NCBI RefSeq assembly: GCF_029109325.1
Contig: NZ_JAQKQJ010000017.1
Span: forward strand, 62,001-126,000
Direction: 5' to 3'
DNA: 64,000 nt
Origin: Nodosilinea sp. PGN35
GTDB taxonomy: Bacteria; Cyanobacteriota; Cyanobacteriia; Phormidesmidales; Phormidesmidaceae
The notes below the pieces were generated by a model. The model searched no databases. It was not told the DNA's origin and worked only from the letters and a program-made list of their open reading frames with translations. The translations under genes were made by a program, and so were the position numbers. Positions 59,289 to 64,000 of this stretch are shown piece after piece (position 1 is the stretch's first letter; every line of letters starts with the position of its first letter).

Positions 59289-61208
59289 CTAGGGTTGCAC
59301 AAACTCCGAAGGCCGCCGGAAGTTCTCCACCGGCACGTTCACCAAAGCCTGCTGCATAAAGTCCTTCCACACCGGAGCGGCGTAGGTACCGCCTGTGGCC
59401 CCCGCTCGCATCGGCGCGTAGTTGTCGTTGCCAATCCACACGGCGGTGGACAGCTGAGGCACATAGCCTACAAACCAAACATCTCGCTGGGAGTCGGTGG
59501 TACCGGTTTTACCCGCCGCTGGTCGGCCAATCTGAGCGCCTTTGCCTGTCCCCCGCACAATCACCCCTTGCAGCACGTCGGTGAGCGAAGCGGTGGCCCA
59601 GGGGTCGAGTACCAGCTGGGGCTTGGGGACGTTGTCGAGCAGCACATTGCCGCTGCTGTCCGTCACCTGCACAATAAAGGTTGGTTCCGAGTGCCAGCCG
59701 TTACTGGCAAAGGTGGCGTAGGCTCCAGCCATTTCCATGGGGGTTAGGTCAACGGCCCCCAGGGGCAGCGACGTCACCGGCTGCATGGGGCTATTGATGC
59801 CCAGGGTGCGGCATAGCTCAATAATTTGATTGACCCCCACGGCCTGGCCCAGCTTGACGGCGGGCACATTGCGCGATGTCTCCAGAGCGGTACGAATGGA
59901 GATGTTGCCCATAAAGTCGCCGCCGTAGTTTTTGGGGCTGTAGTAGCGGTAGCCATCGGGATAGCTGACCGGCGTATCGGCGATGGAACTGGCTGGTGTA
60001 TAGCGTCCGGTGGCAAAGGCGGCGTAGTACACAAAGGGCTTGAAGGCCGACCCTGGCTGACGATAGGCCTGAATTGCCCGATTGAACTGGCTGGTTTGAT
60101 AGTCAACCCCGCCCACCATGGCTTTGACAAAGTGGGTGCGGGGGTCAATGGCCACCAGGGCCATTTGATCGGCGATATGACGAATGCGGGCGTTGTGTCG
60201 CTGTACCGTGGCCTCGGCCATTTGCTGCATGCTCAAATCCACGGTGGTCTGAACGCGCATGCCGCCCTTCACCACCGCTTCGTTGCCAAAGCGCTGCTTC
60301 AGCTCCTGCACCGCCGCCTCAGTAATGTAGGGGGAAATGCTGCTGCGGAACGACTTGACCTCGCCGACCAGCAGGGGCGCGTCGCGGGCGGCCACCTCCT
60401 CGTCAGGGGTAATCCAGCCCAGCTGGCGCATACGGTTGAGCACCACCGCCTGACGCTGCTTGGTGGACTGGTAGTTGTGAAAAGGGCTGTAGCTTTCTGG
60501 AGCCTGAATCAGACCGGCCATCATAGCGGCCTCAGGCAGGCTTAGATCCTTGGCTGACTTATTAAAGTAGCTCTGGGCGGCGGTTTCTACCCCGTAGTTA
60601 TTGTGACCCCAGTAGACCTGGTTGAGGTACATCTCCAGAATTTCGTCTTTGCTGAAGATCTGCTCCAGGCGCAGGGCCAGGACGGCCTCGGCCACCTTGC
60701 GGCTAACGGCCCGCTCAGGGGTTAAAAACAGGTTCTTCACCAGCTGCATGGTGATGGTAGAGCCGCCCTCCACCGTCGATCCGGCCTCTACGTTGGCCAA
60801 CATAGCCCGGCCCACGCTGCTGGGATTGATACCGTTGTGGGAGTAAAAATAGCTGTCCTCTACCGCTAGCACCGCCCGCTTGAGGTGGGGCGACATCTCG
60901 TCGAGATCGATTACTTCGCGGTTGGCTTCGTCGTGCAGGCTGTACAGCAGAGTGCCGTTGATGTCGTAGATGTAGCTGGTTTCGCTGGGCACATAGTTGC
61001 GCAGCACCCGCACATCTGGCAAATTGCGAAAGCTGATGGCCAGACCTACCAACCCCCCCGCCAGTACAGAACTGGCAATCATGGTGGTACCCAGTAGGGC
61101 CGCCGCCGCTACCTGACCAACATCTTGAACGTACTTCAGCGCGTTGGGCGCTCGGCGCAGGGGCTGAGGCTGAGAGCGGCTTTTGTGGCGAAGGGTATTG
61201 GTTGACAC
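59289..61208 (-). CDS. Class A penicillin-binding protein (PBP1A family)
   Basis: 639 residues. A short cytoplasmic tail and one membrane helix (VAAAALLGTTMIASSVLAGGLVGLAIS) anchor it. The glycosyltransferase GT51 domain has AVLAVEDSYFYSHNGINPSSVGRAM and GGSTITMQLVKNLFLTPERAVSRKVAEAVLALRLEQIFSKDEILEMYLN. The transpeptidase domain has PGSAFKPFVYYAAF (SxxK), SRNVPAV and KTGTTD. It polymerises and cross-links peptidoglycan. Complete. Confidence 0.96.
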   Translation of the reverse strand: MSTNTLRHKSRSQPQPLRRAPNALKYVQDVGQVAAAALLGTTMIASSVLAGGLVGLAISFRNLPDVRVLRNYVPSETSYIYDINGTLLYSLHDEANREVIDLDEMSPHLKRAVLAVEDSYFYSHNGINPSSVGRAMLANVEAGSTVEGGSTITMQLVKNLFLTPERAVSRKVAEAVLALRLEQIFSKDEILEMYLNQVYWGHNNYGVETAAQSYFNKSAKDLSLPEAAMMAGLIQAPESYSPFHNYQSTKQRQAVVLNRMRQLGWITPDEEVAARDAPLLVGEVKSFRSSISPYITEAAVQELKQRFGNEAVVKGGMRVQTTVDLSMQQMAEATVQRHNARIRHIADQMALVAIDPRTHFVKAMVGGVDYQTSQFNRAIQAYRQPGSAFKPFVYYAAFATGRYTPASSIADTPVSYPDGYRYYSPKNYGGDFMGNISIRTALETSRNVPAVKLGQAVGVNQIIELCRTLGINSPMQPVTSLPLGAVDLTPMEMAGAYATFASNGWHSEPTFIVQVTDSSGNVLLDNVPKPQLVLDPWATASLTDVLQGVIVRGTGKGAQIGRPAAGKTGTTDSQRDVWFVGYVPQLSTAVWIGNDNYAPMRAGATGGTYAAPVWKDFMQQALVNVPVENFRRPSEFVQP

Positions 61209-61576
61209 GTTAGCTCTTAAAGGTTTCTTATAAAACGACGGGGCTGTGGGGTGCTGGAGCGCAGCGATTGACGCGGGGGCCTGAGGCGTAGATGCTCGTC
61301 AATAAGATTGCGGTTAGGCCATTATAATGACCCTCTAGGCAAGTGAACCCAACTCATTGATGCTCCGTTAGCGCCAGGGATGCTCTTAAGCCGTCTTAAG
61401 GGCGATCGCAAGCACGCCTATCCTAGCCTTGCAGATGGTTATAAGGAGAAGCTAAGGGCCACTTTTGCCCAAAATTAATTACCTGGGGGGATCAGCGGCG
61501 GCGCTGGGCACCAGGGTTGCACTGCTGCCTAGTTCTCGCCCTGTCTACTGCCCCTAGCCATCACCCAATCTTTCCT
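61209..61576. other. Divergent intergenic region, PBP / tyrS
   Basis: 368 bp with two promoters expected. From 61517 the DNA is open in frame with tyrS, but the synthetase sequence starts at 61577. A GCGATCGC HIP1 site lies at about 61401. No clear operator, small gene or leader-peptide signal was found. Confidence 0.4.
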
Positions 61577-62824
61577 ATGACCCAGGCCAACCCCAGCTCG
61601 TCTGTCGCCCCGTTGGAGAGCGCTCGGTTTGAGAGCATTTATCGGGGCATGAGCGAGGTCTTTCCCCATCAGCCCGACTCCGCCGATCCAGAGCAAAATC
61701 TGACGCAGCGGCTGTTGCAGTGCGATCGCCCCCTGCGCGTCAAGCTTGGCATCGACCCCACCGGGGCAGAAATTCACCTGGGCCACAGCATTCCGGTGCG
61801 TAAGCTGCGGGCCTTTCAGGATGCGGGCCACACCGCTGTGTTGATCATCGGCGACTTTACCGCCCGCATTGGCGACCCCACCGGTAAGTCTGAGGTGCGC
61901 CGCCAGCTGACGGCAGCAGATGTAAGGGCCAACGCCGAGACTTACCTGGAGCAGGTGCGCCCCATTTTAGATTTTGATACGCCCGGTCGCTTAGAGGTGC
62001 GCTACAACTCCGAGTGGCTGTCCTCCCTAGACCTGGGCAAGGTACTGGAGCTGCTCAGCACCATGACCGTGGGGCAGATGTTGGCCAAGGAGGGCTTTTC
62101 CGAGCGCTACGGCAAGGGCGATCCGGTGTTTTTACACGAGTTTCTCTATCCGCTGATGCAGGGCTACGACTCGGTTGCGGTGCAGTCAGACGTAGAGCTG
62201 GGCGGTACCGACCAAAAGTTCAATATCGCCGTTGGTCGCGACTTGCAGCGGCACTTTGGGCTGCCGCCCCAGTTTGGCCTGCTGCTGCCCCTGCTGCTGG
62301 GCACCGACGGCAGCCAAAAAATGTCGAAATCCCTGGGCAACTACGTGGGCTTGCGGGAAGATCCCCTCAGCATGTACTCCAAGCTCGAAAAGGTGCCAGA
62401 TAGGCTCATTCGCGACTACTTTGAGCTGCTGACCCCCTTTGATCTAGAGACTCTGCCCGCAGATCCGCGCGATCGCCAAAAACTGCTGGCCCTAGAGGTC
62501 ACCCGCCAGTTCCACGGTGATGCGGCGGCCCAGCAGGCCCAGCAGGCCGCCATCAGCCTGGTTCAAGGTACTGGTGAACCCGCCGCCGGGGTGCCCGAGT
62601 TTTCCCTGGCTGGAATCAATTTCCCAGCTAAACTGTTTTACCTGGTGGGGGCCACCCCGCTGTGCGCCAGCAGCAGCGAGGCCCGTCGCCAGATTCAGGG
62701 GGGGGCCGTCAGGCTCGATGGCGAAAAGGTCACCGATCCCAATCAGGAGTTCAGCCGCCCCGATGAGCTGATCGGCAAAGTGCTCCAGGTGGGCAAGAAG
62801 CGGTTTGCTCGCTTGACGTCCTAG
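61577..62824 (+). CDS. tyrS: Tyrosyl-tRNA synthetase
   Basis: 415 residues from ATG 61577. Class I synthetase: VKLGIDPTGAEIHLGHSIPVRKL (HIGH-type), IGDFTARIGDPTGKS, LMQGYDSVAVQSDVELGGTDQKFN, the KMSKS loop DGSQKMSKSLGNYVGL and a C-terminal S4 domain (ASSSEARRQIQGGAVRLDGEKV). Confidence 0.97.
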   Translation: MTQANPSSSVAPLESARFESIYRGMSEVFPHQPDSADPEQNLTQRLLQCDRPLRVKLGIDPTGAEIHLGHSIPVRKLRAFQDAGHTAVLIIGDFTARIGDPTGKSEVRRQLTAADVRANAETYLEQVRPILDFDTPGRLEVRYNSEWLSSLDLGKVLELLSTMTVGQMLAKEGFSERYGKGDPVFLHEFLYPLMQGYDSVAVQSDVELGGTDQKFNIAVGRDLQRHFGLPPQFGLLLPLLLGTDGSQKMSKSLGNYVGLREDPLSMYSKLEKVPDRLIRDYFELLTPFDLETLPADPRDRQKLLALEVTRQFHGDAAAQQAQQAAISLVQGTGEPAAGVPEFSLAGINFPAKLFYLVGATPLCASSSEARRQIQGGAVRLDGEKVTDPNQEFSRPDELIGKVLQVGKKRFARLTS

Positions 62825-62861
62825 GCCGAGGGCGAGCCTGGCCCCAGCGCCCCGGCAGGCC

Positions 62862-63617
62862 TTACTGCACAGACTGCATCAGCAGGTGGCGCAGCTTATC
62901 GCGCTCAGCGGTGGAGAGAGTGGCGGCAAAGGCAGCCAAATCCTGGGGACCCATAGTGCTCAACACCTGGTGCAATGCCTCTGAACCCGAAATTACCGCC
63001 GCCGTCCGGGAACTGGGGGCTGAGCTGAGGGATGGCTCAGGCAGACGACAGCTGCCGCCGTCGCAGTTGAGCTGGAGGTCGTGCCAGACCATGGTGGGTA
63101 CAATCCAGCCGCGTCGTCCGTGCAGCTCGTGCAGCAGTACCTCAGTCTCCCAAAAGGTTCTGGGGGACGGGTAGCTAGCCTCAGCCCAGGCGTGGGGCAC
63201 GGTAAAACAGCCAAAGTGGCGGCTGTAGTCTTCGGAGTCGAGCAGGGCGGTGATCATGTCCCTGACGCCCTGACGCATCAAAATGTCGCAGTAGCGGCGC
63301 ATTTCTGCCTGATCGCTGGGGGCGCGACCGATAAAGTGCTTAAAGCACAGCTCAATGAATTTGGGGTTTGAGGAGTTGTAGTAGAACGCGTTCAGATACA
63401 CCTCCGAATGGCCCAGCTCGCGCAGAAACCGCTTGACGCCAATTTTATTGCGAAGAAAATCTGCTTCGATCTTAGCCAGCTGTTTGCGCTCAAAGGCGTA
63501 GGGCTGGCGTTCTAATACCTGAACATAAATTTGGTGCAGGGCCAGGCGGCGTTCTTCCCCCGAAGACTGCCGACTCACCGTGATTTCTTTGACCAACAAT
63601 TCATCTGTCGATGTCAT
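62862..63617 (-). CDS. Phycobilisome linker-domain protein, solitary
   Basis: 251 residues. Residues ~25-160 form a PBS linker domain (PF00427): RRLALHQIYVQVLERQPYAFERKQLAKIEADFLRNKIGVKRFLRELGHSEVYLNAFYYNSSNPKFIELCFKHFIGRAPSDQAEMRRYCDILMRQGVRDMITALLDSEDYSRHFG. After that is an unusual C-terminal part containing HDLQLNCDGGSCRLP and an acidic, Ser-rich tail, without the CpcD-type fold or membrane anchor of CpcG/CpcL. It lies far from any phycobiliprotein genes in this window. It probably tunes phycobilisome assembly; the attachment site is unknown. Confidence 0.85.
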   Translation of the reverse strand: MTSTDELLVKEITVSRQSSGEERRLALHQIYVQVLERQPYAFERKQLAKIEADFLRNKIGVKRFLRELGHSEVYLNAFYYNSSNPKFIELCFKHFIGRAPSDQAEMRRYCDILMRQGVRDMITALLDSEDYSRHFGCFTVPHAWAEASYPSPRTFWETEVLLHELHGRRGWIVPTMVWHDLQLNCDGGSCRLPEPSLSSAPSSRTAAVISGSEALHQVLSTMGPQDLAAFAATLSTAERDKLRHLLMQSVQ

Positions 63618-63753
63618 GGCAACCTTCCCCTGGGAGAGAAACTAAAATTTCAGCCTGTGGCCTAGTTTCAGACTGCCCAAGGGTAAAATCTGGCCCATGG
63701 TCTCGATGCGTTTCTTAACGATAGCGGCTAGTCTTACTCACCTAGCGGCAGGT

Positions 63754-64000
63754 CTACAGAAACGCGGCCTGCTGAGCGGCCAAGAGTTGTTTGATACCCA
63801 GCTCCCCAACGTCTAAAATCTGATTCATCTGCTGACGGCTGAAGCTGTTTTCTTCCGCTGTGCCCTGCACCTCAACAATATTGAGGTCTTCGTTGAGCAC
63901 CAGGTTGAAGTCTACGGCGGCCGCTACGTCCTCGTCGTACTGCAAATCGAGGAAGACCTCCTGCTCAATGAGGCCCACCGAGACAGCGGCAACGCGGTGT
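63754..64000 (-). CDS. rph: Ribonuclease PH, C-terminal part, 5' end outside window
   Basis: About 82 codons visible, ending at 63754. It shows VAAVSVGLIEQEVFLDLQYDEDVAAAVDFNLVLNEDLNIVEVQGTAEENSFSRQQMNQILDVGELGIKQLL, the typical RNase PH C-terminal half (VDLNVV... VEVQGT). RNase PH trims tRNA 3' ends using phosphate. The reading frame continues to the window edge without a start. Confidence 0.92.
   Translation of the reverse strand, partial: HRVAAVSVGLIEQEVFLDLQYDEDVAAAVDFNLVLNEDLNIVEVQGTAEENSFSRQQMNQILDVGELGIKQLLAAQQAAFL

Noticed and set aside
1..64000. Prophage, insertion sequence, integrative element or defence island
   Set aside because: No transposase, integrase, phage structural or restriction/CRISPR genes were found, and gene content is core cyanobacterial throughout.

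Overview
The window is chromosomal DNA from a GC-rich cyanobacterium. The evidence is a form IB Rubisco operon (rbcL-rbcX-rbcS), a psbA gene, psbO, psbX, ycf66, PedR, CpcS/CpeS-type bilin lyases, a phycobilisome linker protein, and many HIP1 octamers (GCGATCGC). Gene content and composition resemble filamentous Leptolyngbya/Nodosilinea-type cyanobacteria. That placement is inference; only the cyanobacterial assignment is certain. Genes lie on both strands in short units, which is normal for the phylum. There is no prophage, transposon, CRISPR array or large foreign island.

Layout. 1-3.7 kb: 3' part of an RNase II gene, rpsR-rpmG, and a divergent pair of CpcS-like lyases. 3.8-8 kb: a secreted seven-repeat beta-propeller protein, then rbcL-rbcX-rbcS with a strong terminator. 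8-10.2 kb: a TetR regulator diverging from an unusual psbA. 10.2-24.1 kb: a Uma2 gene with an in-frame stop, small secreted proteins, psbO, a GH10-like protein, a YidD-like protein, a GDSL lipoprotein, an adenylate kinase-like/thioredoxin fusion, ycf66-psbX, accC, tRNA-Leu(GAG) and a dienelactone hydrolase-like gene. 24.2-31 kb: a frameshifted DUF554 gene, DUF362, a Ctp protease, hemC and a TPR protein. 31-45 kb: alpha-E and ATP-grasp genes separated by a Uma2 gene, transaldolase with EF-hands, an IctB-like membrane protein, small metabolic genes, and an RlmB-like methyltransferase with a long heptapeptide-repeat tail. 45-64 kb: HxlR regulator, SulP transporter, lipA, L,D-transpeptidase, CNNM/CorC protein, tRNA(CAU), pyrE, two methyltransferases, hisS, pedR, a class A PBP, tyrS, a phycobilisome linker and the 3' part of rph.

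The strongest candidate for something new is psbA at 9064-10164. The encoded D1 keeps the oxygen-evolving-cluster ligands, Tyr161, His190, His198, His215 and His272-equivalent. The loop forming the plastoquinone QB niche (normally FQYASFNN around Ser264) is replaced in frame by a longer unrelated segment. The gene is divergent from a TetR-family regulator. Two near-identical 14-bp TetR-like dyads flank a candidate promoter between them, and a perfect 24-bp palindrome built from an 8-bp-period CGTT motif lies further downstream in the leader. The same CGTT-N4 triple motif occurs at two other intergenic sites.

Two genes appear broken (Uma2 by an in-frame TAA, DUF554 by a one-base frameshift). 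All functional calls rest on reading the translated sequence; no database search was possible.
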